Of a stretch of DNA of 58,382 nucleotides, positions 37,770 through 49,288 are shown piece after piece. Location: positions 1 to 58,382 of the forward strand of contig WQVL01000001.1 of the NCBI GenBank assembly GCA_009785865.1, written 5' to 3'. The number at the start of each line of letters is the position of its first letter. The first letter of the stretch is position 1. Source of the stretch: Oscillospiraceae bacterium. Its GTDB lineage: Bacteria > Bacillota > Clostridia > TANB77 > CAG-508. The notes under the pieces were generated by a model. That model had not been told where the DNA came from, ran no database searches, and saw only the letters and a list, made by a program, of their open reading frames with translations. The translations under genes were made by a program, and so were the position numbers.

Positions 37770-40700
37770 ATGGCTAGAAAAATAAGTATCAAGAAATTTA
37801 ATAGAATAAAAGAACTAGTAACTGCATTAACGAGAGAAACGGTAGCTTTATCTCGCGATGAAGAAGGACAATATACAAATTCAGATAAGAGAAGAAAAAA
37901 CATGGTAAGAATTGATAAGCAAATTAAAAAGTTAGCTAAATATGACTTGGGAGATATTGATTTTTCTGAATGGGAAGGATTTGAACTTTTAACGCGTGAC
38001 TTTAATATGAATGGAACAAATGCAAATTTGGATTTTAGTATTTTTACGCCAGAGATACTGTATCGTGCTGTAAAACTACAAGGATGCAATATAAGGAATT
38101 TTGATTTTGTAAGAGTAAAACATGATGATGAAACATTTGATGCAGAGTATATTAGTCAGAATCCAGATGATTTTCTGGATACAAGAGTTACAGATCCGAA
38201 AGTAAGATATAGATTTCAAAATGGGCTATTAGAACTAGAAGATATCAGAAACTGGGATATTGAGATCAAAAAAACAAGAGTACTCTCGCCTGGATTAAGA
38301 GCGACTGTAGAAGAATTTGGAGTAGCTGAGTTTTTCGAACTAGATTTTGAGTCAATTATGGAAGTATATAAACTAGATGAGAGTGTAATAGAATATCTGA
38401 GATCACGGAAAAGGAACGAGAACTTTAGAAGAAGCTGTAAATGCGAGTATAAATAGAGTGCTAATTTATCAAAATCAAGCGGCAAGCAAAGAGCCAATAT
38501 TAGTTAGTAAATTCCCGGAACATTTTATGGAGTTTGGTGATGAAGACGCAGAACTTATGGATGCGTTTTATAGACGTGACTTATCATTTGAAGATATATA
38601 TTTACATAGGGAAAGTTTCCGAGGGAAAAGATTTGTAGAAAGATTAGCAGGTAGCAATTTCAATGAAAGGTACTATGGATCTAATCATGAAGAAAAAGAA
38701 CCATATACAGAGGAAGATATAATGTATCTATTTGATACTTTTCCGGATATTACAGAAGAACTTATGCAAAAGAGACGTGAAATGAAGCTTATATTAACAG
38801 GTTTATCTAAAGCAAAACCTTCAGATAAAGTAAAAGAGGCAATTAGTAGCATGTATGGAGTACAACATATAGGCACGTCAGATCTTACGTTAAAAGAGCT
38901 AGCGAGTTGGAGTGAGTATGCTAGTAAGGAATCAATTCTTAATAGATATAGTGAACTATGGTATTTTAAAGATATAGACCTTACAAAATATAGTGATGTA
39001 GATAATGTAACTATAGGAGACTTGCGAAAAACACATAGTATGAGTTTGCAAGAAATTAAAGAGCTTGGAGAAGCATTGGGAGACTATGAACTTATTAGGG
39101 ACAATATAGGTGAAAATATTAGAGTTTATGGCATAGATAATATACTGAAACTTAATGAAGACACAAATGGATTGTTTGAGGATGTGTTAAAAACATATAA
39201 TCTAAATAAAAGGGACGGAAAAACTGAATATTCTTATGAAGAATTTGAAGATGTTTTTGTACAAATTGTGATGGGAATAAGCAGAAAAGAAACTAGATAT
39301 GAGAAAGTTACGGGACCATTTAGGGAAAGACAACCAGAAATATTTTTGTCAGATAAAGCTCCAGAGAAACTAAAAGAAAATTACTATGCTCAAACATTAA
39401 CGCCAGAGTTATTAATAGCAAATCCAGATTGGGCGAAACATTTAAAGGATGTTAAGTTAGCAATGGGATTTTCCAAGGTGCGTGCTGAAACCAATAGGAC
39501 AAATGCTGATTTGTATATGTATCTGGAAGAGCACTTTGGAAGAGAAAAAGCATTACAATTTATTTTAGAGAACAATATAGGTAATTTTGGAGAGAATTCA
39601 CATAATGGCAGAAGTGTGAAGATTGATATAGAGCCCAGCTATGAAGAAGCCATAAAATCTATGTATCAATATAAGTATGAGTCTATATTAGCTGGACAAA
39701 GTAGAAATTATGAAAAACTACCACAAAAATTCAAGGAGGCATATCCAGATATATTTTTGCCTAATGATAGACCAGATGAGTTAGCAGCTAAATATTATGG
39801 TCAAGCAATGACCCCGGAGTTAATAGCTAAGAATCCAGAGTGGATAGGATATTTAAAAAAGTGTAATTTGAGATCAGGATTTATTGGTGCAGGAATCACA
39901 GTAATGAATGGTAAAAGGCAGACTTTCTATGAGCATATGGAAGAAAAATTTGGAAGAGATAAGCTATTTGAGTTTATGATTGAAAATCATGCTATAATTT
40001 ATGCCACTCCTGATATTACAATAAATGGAACTGATAAGGAAACGTATAGTGAAATAATAGAGAAGATAGATGAAAGGGCATATAAAGCATTTGCTCACGG
40101 TGTGAAGGAAATAGAAGGAGTTCCTCCTGAAAGATTTACCTTAAAATATCCAGAGATAGTTCTATCAGAGGATATTCCGCAGGAATTTAGAGAGAAGTAC
40201 TATCGAAAAACACTAAAACTTGAAGATATAGATGACCTTTTAGATGAATTTCCAGAACTATTGGAAGAGTTGCAAGAGAAAAATATAGCAGCAGGAATTA
40301 AATACTTAGCTAATTCTTCGAAGGTGTTTACTACTAAAGAGTTGCTTGATTATATACAAGCTGATTCAGAAGGGTTAGAAGCCTTACTAGTACACTACAA
40401 TGATTCGAGCGTGAGAGCTGGGGAGCTAAAAGAAAAGTTAGATAGATATTCTAAGTTTTTTGCTATGCAAGAAATGAAAGAAAAAGGATATACAGATGAA
40501 GAAATAGAAGCAAATTTAGATAAGGTAATTGAGCAAAAGAAGAGACGTATAATAGAAAATCCAGGAGTTATAATGTACTTTCCTGAAGATCAACTAGAAG
40601 GCTTTGATTTTAGAGAATATGAGGATTTGACAAGTTCAAATGCCTTTATAAAATCAGAGAACTATAGAAGAGGAATGGAAGAAAAATTTATTTCCAAAAT

Positions 40701-43183
40701 GTATGCATCATTAGGATTTGCTAGCACTATGGAAATATTAAGGATTCCAAATATAAGTGAAGAAGAACTAGAGTACATCATTTGGAGACATAAAGAACAG
40801 TACGAAGAAGTATATAAAGAAACATATAAGCTAACAGGGAATATAAAAGTTATTAGCACCCTATTTAACAAGTATGATTTATCATATATAAAAGGTAAGA
40901 AGAGTGCGAAAATGGATGTATACAAAATGATGAATGAGATGTTGCAAGAAGGAAGCGTAGATTCGTTAGAGGAACTATTAAATGGAGCTATAGAACAAAA
41001 TGAATTTGAAGCAAATAGAGATAAAAATGGACAATTAGCAAAAACGTTGATAGCAAACCATACAATAGAAAAAATGAATTCAGTAGAAGCAGATCTGCGA
41101 TCTCTAGTGAATAGAGAAATTACAGAAGGTGCTGCCGAAAAGAAAGTAATTTTTGATACAATATATTTAGCTATGAGAAAGAGTTTGAATGCTAAAGAGT
41201 GTATTGATATAGAAGTCATTGAACAGCATATTAAAGGAGAATTTAATAGGACAAGAGAAGATGGAGAAATGTATTATTCACCACATATAACTTCGCATAA
41301 GGAAGACATGATGAGAATTCTAGAAGAACTAAATAAGGAGGAAAACCATAATAGCATACTAAATAGTTCAGTTGTAGATATATTAAGAGAAGAACAGTCA
41401 AAGATAGGACAAGGCTGGATGAGAAAACTTATGAATATTCCAGAGAACTTATCGAAAGAGCAAATAGAGGTTTTGATGGGAAAAATCGATCCTGCTGGAG
41501 AAAGAGGAATTCCAGCAGATAGAATTGTTGCATTAAAAGACAATTCTATTTTAGGTAGAAAAAATGCTTATGAGCTATTAAAACAAATAGAAAATCCAGA
41601 AATATTAACTTATGAAAAAGCTGAGATAATGTTTGATAACTTGACACCTCCATATTCTGAAGAGTTTGTTAAATACTTTATGAAGCATAGAAAAGAGATT
41701 ATGAGTTCACCAGAATATTATACTAAGTATGCAAGAATGAATGCTAACTTTGATAGTATTGTTTCAGATGTTAATATAATAAACAGATATAATGCGGGTA
41801 TATATACAGTTGCTGAATTGGTAGATGAGCTTAATAATATTCGTTATGATAACGTACAAGAAGGGGAACATGAACTTGAATACAGAGCAAGAAAAGCTGG
41901 ACTAGATAAAAGATATTTCGAGACAGCGAAGAGATTAAAACAAACCTTAGATGAAAGAGAATATCAAACAATTCCACCAGCAGAAGTACAGGCAAAAAAC
42001 TTTAGAGGGAGAATGCTAAGAATTGATGATCCATTACATATAGTTGTAGGAGATATCACAACTTGTTGTCAAGCGCTTCGGAGAAGCGACTGCGGGAGAA
42101 GCATCAATGGTACATGCTGTTACTGAAAGTAATGGAGGAATATTTGTAGTTGAGCAGTTAAATGAATTTGGCGAGCCTGTTAAAATGGTTGCGCAATCAT
42201 GGACTTGGAGAAATGGAAATAGAGTTTGTTTTGATAATGTAGAAATGCCAGACACCTTACTTCAAGAATTATCAAAGGAGAACCATGAAGAAATAATGCA
42301 AGTATACATTGATGCTGGAAATAAAATGATAGAGACAGATGTAAGAGCCATGAAAAAAATGTTGGAATTAGGTAAAATAACAGAAGCACAGTACAATCAG
42401 CTAGTTTTGCAAGAGGTAACTGCAGGAGTGGGTTGTAATGATTTAATTCCATTAGCAGAACCAAATAGATTTAAAAATGCAAGCTTAGTTTCTCCAAAAG
42501 AAGCAAGCAAAATGTACAGAGGGATGCAAAATAAAACACCATGGATTGATTCAAGAACTTCGAAGATATTAGTTGAAAATGACGAGAAAACAAGCAAAGG
42601 AAAGATAGAAGCACGAGGTGATATTGCAGAAATTCCACTAAAATATACTAAAGTTAGAGAAATAAAACATGCTGAGGGGAAAGATATTCATTCGGATTTA
42701 GTGAAGAGAATTTTAGAAATGTCAAAAGGAAATTCGAAAGTTAAGTCATTGTTTGAATATGAAATTAATGATTTAGAAATTAGAATGAGTGAAAATGATG
42801 ATTGGTATGTTGTGGCAAAGAAGGAAGATGATGCTATAAGAATAGAAGCATCTAATACAGTGGAAGGAAAAACTAAATTGGAAGGACAAAAAGAAATTGA
42901 TAGAAAGCTAGCAGGGTTAGAATATGCGAGAGAAATGTATAAAATTATATTAAAAGGACAGAAGAGAGGAAACAAAATTTTATACGATGAAGATAATGAA
43001 CTAAGCCTAGAACAATTAATAAGTAAAGGAATAGTAACTTGCACAGATGGGAAAATAGAGAATATAGATTTGGATAAGTTGCAAGAAGAAATATTAGCTT
43101 TATCACAAGTTATAGATCAAGCAAAAGATGAAAGAGTGATTAAAGGAATTGAATCTGTAGAAGAGGATGAAATGAGCATATAA
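37770..43183 (+). CDS. Giant 1803-residue protein of unknown function, two +1 recoding sites
   Basis: Three frame segments join through CGG at 38406 (codon 213) and 42079 (codon 1437). No signal peptide or membrane segment, so probably cytoplasmic. From about residue 225 there are at least four diverged ~100-residue repeats containing a P-E/D-I-x-L-x-x-D-x-P-(x)n-YY-x-x-x-L-T-P-E-L pattern (KYYGQAMTPELI, NYYAQTLTPELL, KYYRKTLKLEDI, AFYRRDLSFEDI). The C-terminal quarter has VVGDITTCCQALGEATAG and MVAQSWTWRNGNRVCFDNVE, a GNAT-like block seen in other large uncharacterised bacterial proteins. Both shift sites lie inside otherwise continuous sequence; the second is inside the conserved block. Confidence 0.75.
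38406..38409 (+). other. +1 recoding site CGGA in the giant gene (first)
   Basis: Preceding codon TCA. Zero frame ends at 38456; +1 reads GKGTRTLEEAVNASINRV and joins the 1222-codon frame. Confidence 0.88.
42079..42082 (+). other. +1 recoding site CGGA in the giant gene (second)
   Basis: Preceding codon CTT. +1 gives CCQALGEATAGEASMVHAV, matching the GDITxCCQxLGG-type block of related large proteins. Zero frame ends at 42126. Confidence 0.9.
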
Positions 43184-43282
43184 ATAGCTAATGTATAAAG
43201 TGTTGCTGAAATTATAAGCTTTGTAACATAAATCATAGTATATGCATATTATGAACTAACTTGAAATAATGGGAGGATAAAT

Positions 43283-43688
43283 ATGACACTTAAGTTAGAT
43301 GATAATAATGAGAATGTAAAAAAACTTCATACAATGTTAAAAGATTTACAATATCCTGTAAAAAATATGGGAGAAGTTTTTGACGATAATACACGGGAAA
43401 GTAGTAAGAGCTTTTCAAAATGACTTTGGCTTAAAAGTAACAGGAGCAGTTGATGAAGATACATGGAATACATTAGAGACGGTGACTAATAATAACAAAC
43501 AAGGTGAAATAATAGAAAATGATGAAGCGGAGAATGTCCCAAATCCAGATGAACAAAAAAAATCTGTAGAAATAGAGAATAATATAGAAGAAAAAGAAAC
43601 ACGAGAAGAACCCAAAAAAGAAGCAGAGACTTTAGAAGAAACAAAAGAAGATGTATCAGCAATAACAAAGCTACTTTTAAATAATTAA
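43283..43688 (+). CDS. Peptidoglycan-binding-like domain protein with one +1 recoding site
   Basis: 134 residues after correction. The start follows GGGAGG. The zero frame stops at 43423. A +1 step at CGG 43394 gives FDDNTGKVVRAFQNDFGLKVTGAVDEDTW, the hallmark of PG_binding_1 (PF01471) repeats (T..AV..FQ...GL...G.VD..TW). The C-terminal 60 residues are very acidic with no fold seen. No signal peptide, so its site of action is uncertain. Possibly co-transcribed with the giant gene. Confidence 0.8.
43394..43397 (+). other. +1 recoding site CGGG in the PG-binding-domain gene
   Basis: Preceding codon ACA; zero frame stops TGA 43421-43423; +1 restores the AFQxDFGLxVTGxVDxxTW repeat. Confidence 0.9.
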
Positions 43689-43735
43689 ATCTGAATATAG
43701 ATTTGAGAGTCTACATACAAGAAGAAGGAACAGCA

Positions 43736-43767
43736 AGCTCGAAAAGGAAATAGATCCTTTTTGAGCT
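43736..43767. terminator. Hairpin between convergent genes
   Basis: AGCTC-AAAAGGA pairs with TCCTTTT-GAGCT; no long T-run, so a weaker terminator call. Confidence 0.5.
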
Positions 43768-43950
43768 CTATTTATATAAATCAGGTTCATATAAGTCTTC
43801 TAAATAGACGTTTTTTTCTTTGCTTCCATCTAAAAATCCAATAGTGGCTAAGTTGTCATTAATCTCTTGAATCCAAACTGGTTTGCTATCATATAAGACT
43901 TCATGTTTGCCGGGATTATTCATTATTTCAAAAATTCTTTGTTTATTCAT
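43768..43950 (-). CDS. H-type small acid-soluble spore protein
   Basis: 60 residues beginning MNKQRIFEIMNNPGKHEV, with SKPVWIQEIN and a VYLEDLYE ending, the layout of SspH-family proteins (MNxxRAxEI...VxYxGxPVWIQ...). Such proteins accumulate in the forespore. The start follows GGAGGAAAATAATT. This is the best sign that the organism belongs to a spore-forming lineage. Confidence 0.78.
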   Translation of the reverse strand: MNKQRIFEIMNNPGKHEVLYDSKPVWIQEINDNLATIGFLDGSKEKNVYLEDLYEPDLYK

Positions 43951-44150
43951 AATTATTTTCCTCCTGCCTATATGGACGCTTTATAAGGTCGTCCTAGTAA
44001 CAATATATCCAAATAAAGGAAAAATATTCATAACATAGTAAAAGTTTAATAAGAGGAGGCAATATAATTAAAGAAGGAATTGCTAACAGAAGGGGCTAAA
44101 TGATATAATAATTCTAGAATATTAAGATGTATGAAAGGAAGTAAAAATTG

Positions 44151-44465
44151 ATGTCTAGACAATTTGTTGAAATAGATGAAGAATTTATATGTGAGAATTG
44201 TGGTGAAAATATAGAGAAACTAAGATATTCATGTAGAAATCACTGTAACTATTGTTTGCATTCTAAACATGTAGATATAAATCCGGGAGATCGAGAAGAA
44301 GAATGCCATGGAATACTAGAACCAACAGGCATAGAAATGAATCAACAAAAAGGATATGTAATAATATTTAACTGTAAAAAGTGTGGACAAACCAGAAGAA
44401 ATAAAGCAGCTAAAGATGATAATATGGACAAGATAATAGAATTAAGTGTAACAAAAATAGATTAG
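44151..44465 (+). CDS. RNHCP-domain protein
   Basis: 104 residues. A zinc-ribbon-like N-terminus (CENCGENI) is followed by the family signature SCRNHCNYCLHSKHVDINPGDR, and a C-terminal CKKCGQTRRNKAA. Members of PF12647 are small proteins with paired CxxC groups and no known function. The Pro of RNHCP is Asn here. TTG at 44148 is an alternative start. No in-frame CGG. Confidence 0.83.
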   Translation: MSRQFVEIDEEFICENCGENIEKLRYSCRNHCNYCLHSKHVDINPGDREEECHGILEPTGIEMNQQKGYVIIFNCKKCGQTRRNKAAKDDNMDKIIELSVTKID

Positions 44466-44489
44466 TTTTTTAAGAATTAAGTCTCTATT

Positions 44490-44535
44490 GTAAAAAGCTC
44501 CATTTAATTGGAGTTTTTACAGGCTTTTTTGGAAT
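44490..44535 (+). terminator. Terminator after the RNHCP gene
   Basis: GTAAAAA-CTCCA pairs with TGGAG-TTTTTAC and is followed by GGCTTTTTT. Confidence 0.7.
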
Positions 44536-44688
44536 TGTAGGCAATATAATTAAACAGATAATGCAAGAACAAAATTCTTGTAATAATACTCGAAAAATGA
44601 TAATATATAATATAATTTAGTAGAAAAAATTGCTTGAGTGCAATTCTAAATAAAATGACAGAGAATAGAGTGATATAGGGAGAAAAGT

Positions 44689-45598
44689 ATGCAAGATGTA
44701 TATGAGCTACTATTAAATAAAATAGATACAGAATATATCAAGCTAAATGAACCGATGAGTAATCATACGTCTTTTAGAATTGGCGGACCAGCAGATATAT
44801 TCGTAAAAGTGTGGACGATTTCTGAACTTAAATATGTGTTAGATGTGGCGAAGACAAGTGGTCTGCCAGTAACTATAGTGCGGTAATGGAACAAACCTAC
44901 TGGTAAAAGACCGGAGGAATTAGAGGAATAGTTGTAATTCCGTGCTTTAAAGAGATAACTATAGAAGGAGAGACAATAACACTGGGGTCAGGTGTGTTGC
45001 TACCAAAAGTAGCAAATGTTGCTCTTGACAATTCTCTTACAGGTTTAGAGTTTGCTTATCGGAATACCTGGAACAATTGGTGGAGCAATAAGAATGAATG
45101 CAGGTGCTTATGGGCGGAGAAATGAAAGATGTTGTTGTTTCCACTGAATATTTAGACTTGGATACGATGCAGATAGTAGAAATAAGTAATGAAGCGCATG
45201 AGTTTAAGTATAGAGATAGTAGGTTTTGTAGATGTAAAGATATAATAATTTCTTCAAAGATAAAGTTAGCAAAGGGAAATAAAAAAGAAATAAAAGAACA
45301 AATGGATGCAAATATAAGATCAAGACGAGAAAAACAACCTGTGAATTTTCCAAATGCAGGAAGTACATTTAAAAGAGGAAAAGATTTTATTACCTCAATA
45401 ATTATAGACGGATGCGGATTAAAAGGATATAATATAGGAGATGCATATATATCAGATTTACATGCAGGCTTCATAATTAATAAAGGAAAAGGGACAGCAA
45501 AAGAGGTAATGCTACTTATAGAGCATGTAAAGACAGTTGTATATAATAAAACAGGAAAAAATATAGAGTTAGAAATAGAGATTTTAGGAGAAGACTAA
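44689..45598 (+). CDS. murB: UDP-N-acetylenolpyruvoylglucosamine reductase MurB, four +1 recoding sites
   Basis: Reduces UDP-GlcNAc-enolpyruvate to UDP-MurNAc with FAD and NADPH. CGG at 44881, 44912, 45060 and 45115 each need a +1 step. Reading them so gives [59 protein letters not shown] and PNAGSTFKRG, the full FAD-binding and catalytic series of MurB, in 301 residues. Four steps of +1 plus one lost base restore the same frame modulo three, yet no single zero-frame stretch covers the gene. The zero frame would stop within two codons of the first CGG. Confidence 0.95.
44881..44884 (+). other. +1 recoding site CGGT in murB (1 of 4)
   Basis: Preceding codon GTG; zero frame meets TAA at once (44884-44886). 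+1 gives VGNGTNLL. Confidence 0.95.
44912..44915 (+). other. +1 recoding site CGGA in murB (2 of 4)
   Basis: Preceding codon GAC; only 31 bases after the first site. +1 gives DGGIRGIVV; otherwise TAG at 44921. Confidence 0.95.
45060..45063 (+). other. +1 recoding site CGGA in murB (3 of 4)
   Basis: Preceding codon TAT; +1 gives [11 protein letters not shown], the FAD-binding block. Confidence 0.95.
45115..45118 (+). other. +1 recoding site CGGA in murB (4 of 4)
   Basis: Preceding codon GGG; +1 gives [13 protein letters not shown]. Confidence 0.95.
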
Positions 45599-45621
45599 GA
45601 TTTTAATTAAGGAAGGTAATC

Positions 45622-47210
45622 ATGAAAAGTTTCTTTGGTTGGTTTAAGAATAGTACAAAGATAAAAAGATGGATGTTTATAATAATAGTTCGGAATGGTA
45701 TTAACATGCTATGGCATTGCAAGCTTAATAGTAACAGACTCATATGAACCATATGAGTTATTGCAAGTAATAGTTCTATTCGTGTTGCGGATTTGCATTG
45801 TTTGTAGCAGGATTAATTAATATACAAAAAAGGTCGCTAGAAATAGTTATAGAGGCAAACAGCAATTCAGATAAAAAAAGTGATGAAGTAAATATTCAAA
45901 CATTAGTATCCAAAAAGAACATATATCAAAAAGGACCTAAGATTGTAGTAATAGGTGGAGGAGCAGGACTTGCTAGTATGCTAGCAGGGCTTAAAAAGTA
46001 TACAAGTAATATTACTGCAATTGTTACAGTTTCATCATATGGAGCACCTAAGAGTATGGGTGAACAAGAATTAGAATTAATACCTATAGAAGATATTAAG
46101 CAAAGTTTAATAGCGCTTTCTTTAAAAGATTATGAAATGTCAAAATTGATGGATTATAAATTTGAAGAAAAGCAATTGAAGGGACTAACTTTTGGAGAAA
46201 TATACTTAGCGGCAATGCAAAACATGCATGGGGAATTTGCGAGTAGTATCGGAAAATCAAGCGATATTTTATCAATTGTTGGTACTGTATTACCAGTAAC
46301 ATTAGACGAGATGAAGATTTGTGCAGAGCTTAAGAATGGTATTGTTGTGGAAGAAAGAAGTAAAATTAGTGAAATTGTATCTGACAAAGTTACAGAAATA
46401 AATAGAGTATATATAACTCCGTCGAATTGTAGAACTGCTCCAGGAATAGTTGAAGCAATTGCGGAAGCAGATTGTATAATAATAGGACCAGGTAGTCTTT
46501 ATACAAATGTGATACCAAACCTACTCATAAAAAATGTAGCAAGAGCTATAAAAGATAGCAAAGGTCACAAAGTGTATGTATCTAACTTAATGACAGAACC
46601 AGGGCAAACAGATGACTACACTGTATCAGACCACATTAAAGCTATAACAGAACATGCAGGAGAAGACTTGTTTACATACTGTGTTTGTGATAACGGAGAG
46701 GTCGTTCCAGAAATTCTAAGGAGATATAACTTAGAAGGAGCGAACTTAGTAGATATAGATAAAGAAAAGATCAAAGAAATGGGAGTTTCTGTTATAAAAG
46801 GAAGTTACGCTAAGATTGAAGGAGAACACATAAGACATGATTCTGATGAAATCGCTAAAGTTATAATAGAGCTAATAGTAAATGAGCTGAAGTTTAAAGA
46901 TATAAAACCAGATGAACAATTTGTTCTTTTAAATACAAAATTAAAGCAAGAGAACAAGAGAACCAAAAGGAAAAGACGTATAGGAAGACGTGCTCAAGAG
47001 ACAGTAAAAAAAGAAAAAGGACTTAGAAGAAATAGTAAGTTTGCCAGCAAATACGAAGAAAGAATACAATCGATTAAAGATAGTGAAAAAACGAGAGACA
47101 TGAATATAAAAGTACATGAAGAAGCAAAGAAGCTAATAGAAGATGCAGAAAAAAAAGAAAAAGAAAGATTCCTAAAAGAAACGTACGATAAGAAAGAAGA
47201 TGCCGAGTAA
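45622..47210 (+). CDS. yvcK: YvcK/CofD-family protein with N-terminal membrane anchor, two +1 recoding sites
   Basis: 528 residues after correction. The first 85 form two membrane helices and hold both CGG sites (45691, 45788). The YvcK core then begins KIVVIGGGAGLASMLAGLKKYTSNITAIVTV and includes IVGTVLPVTLDEMKI, CIIIGPGSLYTNVIPNL and NLMTEPGQTDDYTVSDHI. YvcK-type proteins bind UDP-GlcNAc and tune wall synthesis and gluconeogenic growth; murB lies 23 bases upstream. The usual DDGGSSG stretch is replaced by SSYGAPKSMG, and the last 80 residues are a Lys/Glu-rich coiled tail. Membrane-anchored YvcK forms occur in some clostridia. Confidence 0.88.
45691..45694 (+). other. +1 recoding site CGGA in yvcK (first)
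   Basis: Preceding codon GTT; +1 continues the first membrane helix as IIIVGMVLTCYGIASLIV. Zero frame stops at 45747. Confidence 0.88.
45788..45791 (+). other. +1 recoding site CGGA in yvcK (second)
   Basis: Preceding codon TTG; +1 continues the second helix as LFVLGFALFVAGLINI into the YvcK core. Zero frame stops at 45820. Confidence 0.9.
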
Positions 47211-47239
47211 TATTTATACGAAGCAAGGAGAGATAACAA

Positions 47240-49254
47240 ATGAAAATAGAAAAAAACGAATTAACTCTTGAAAAAGGACTACAAAGAGAATGGATAATAA
47301 CAAATGGACTCCGGTGGATATAGTAGCTCTACAGTAATTGGTATTAATACTAGGAAATATCATGGATTGCTAATTGCGCCATTAACTCCGCCAGCAAGAA
47401 GAAATTTAATTCTTTCAAAAGTAGATGAGAGCATTGTAATAGAAAATGAAAAATATGATTTGTATTCTAATATATGTAAAGGATTTATTGCTAAAGGATT
47501 TGAACACCAAGAAGAGTTTGAAAAAGAATATTTTCCAACATTCACATATCAAGTACAGAATGTAAATGTTAAGAAAACAATATGTATGGAATATAGAAGG
47601 AATACAGTGTGTATTCAATATAAAGTACATAATAAGGGACCAGAGGCTAAAATGAGTTTCACTCCGATAATGAACTTTAGAGATTTCCATTGTATGACTA
47701 CAGACTTAGATTTTAGTGTGAGACAAGAGCTAAAAGATAAAAAAGTAAAACTAGAAATTAACGAGTATTCTTGCACTCCAATATATATGCATATATCTGA
47801 AGGAGAGTACATAGAGCATCATGATGATAAATTCAAAAAAATGTTCTATATGGAGGAAGAAAAACGAGGGTTTTTCCCAGAAGAAGATCATACAGTACCA
47901 GGTAGGTATGAAGTGACTATTCCCAAGAACTCTAAAAAAGAAATAACGTTTGTTTGTTCTTTGGAGGAAAACATAGAAGAAATAGATGTTAAGAGAGTAA
48001 TTTCTGATGAAACTAAAAGAATAACAAAATTAATAGAGGAATCTGAATTAACAGAAGAGATATTTGGGACAAAAGAGTTTTTAAGAGACTATATGATTGC
48101 AGCAGATGATTTTGTAGTATATAGACCAAACTTTGGACTACATACAGTTCTCGCAGGATATCCATGGTTCTTAGACTGGGGAAGAGATACGTTATTGTCA
48201 TTTGAAGGATTACTTTTACTTACAAAAAGATTTGAGATTGCTAAAGAAGTAATTTTCACAATGATAAGAGATATTAAATTTGGACTAGTTCCAAATGGAT
48301 ATTCAGGATACGATAATAGACCTTTATATAATAGTGCAGATAGTTCTTTGCTGCTATTTCAAGCGATATATAAATATTTAGAATATACTAATGATTATGA
48401 CTTTATTAAAGAAAATGTGTATAGTAAATTAGTAGATATAATAGAAAGCTACAAAAAAGGGATAGATTTAGATAATAATGACATATTTTTAGATAAGGAT
48501 TACTTAATTTCTTCGGGGAATCAGAATACACAAAACACCTGGATGGATGCTAAATATGCAGGAATAGCTATAACTCCAAGAAACGGAAAAGCAGTAGAAA
48601 TAAATGCTATGTGGTATAACAGTCTGAAAATATTAGAAGAATTGAGTATAAAATTTGATGAAAAAGCAAATGCAAAAAAATATAGTGAGCTTGCAAAAAA
48701 ATGCAAGAAATCATTTGAAGAAAAGTTTTATTCAGTAAAAAGAAAATCTCTATATGATGTAATTGGAGATGACAAAATAAGACCAAATCAACTTTTTGCG
48801 TTAAGCTTAACATATCCAGTAATAGAAACTAATTCCGAGATGGCTGCACAAATATTTGAAACGACTACGAAGAAACTTTTAAATAAGTATGGTTTAAAAA
48901 CTTTATCTAAAACTGATAAGGGCTATGTTGATATATATGAAGGGGACGGTTTCAGAAGAGATTCTAGCTATCACCAAGGTATAACATGGCCATGGCTATT
49001 AGGATTGTATTACGATACTTTAAAAAATATGATTAAATTTGAAAAAAATAAGACAAAGAAAAAAGAATTAGAAACTAAGCTAAAGGCGTTTATAGAAGAT
49101 ACAAAAAGCACATTCGAAAAAGCTTTCTATGAAGATGGGTGCGCACGGATCAATATCTGAATTATATGACTCTAAAAGACCGCACTTGCCAAAAGGAACT
49201 TTTGCACAGGCGTGGAGTATAGCTGAAGTTTTCAGAATAATAATTAATGCATAA
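47240..49254 (+). CDS. Glycogen debranching enzyme (AGL/archaeal type), two +1 recoding sites
   Basis: Removes alpha-1,6 branches from glycogen. 670 residues after correction. The N-terminal domain (EWIITNGLGGYSSSTVIG ... YHGLLIAPL) is joined to the start codon only by the +1 step at CGG 47312. The catalytic (alpha/alpha)6 domain has GYPWFLDWGRDTLLS and FRRDSSYHQGITWPWLLG. CGG 49146 supplies the step to the conserved end GSISELYDSKRPHLPKGTFAQAWSIAEVFR, stop TAA 49252-49254. Start follows AAGGAGAG. Length fits the family. Confidence 0.93.
47312..47315 (+). other. +1 recoding site CGGT near the start of the debranching-enzyme gene
   Basis: Codon 25, preceding codon CTC. +1 gives TNGLGGYSSST; zero frame meets TAG at 47321. 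Confidence 0.94.
49146..49149 (+). other. +1 recoding site CGGA near the end of the debranching-enzyme gene
   Basis: Preceding codon GCA; +1 gives GSISELYD and the last 36 residues; zero frame meets TGA at 49158. Shares GCACGGAT with a triplet-read site in the first nagB. Confidence 0.94.
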
Positions 49255-49288
49255 ATAAAAGACTTTTTTCGGAAAGGTGGATAAAAAA

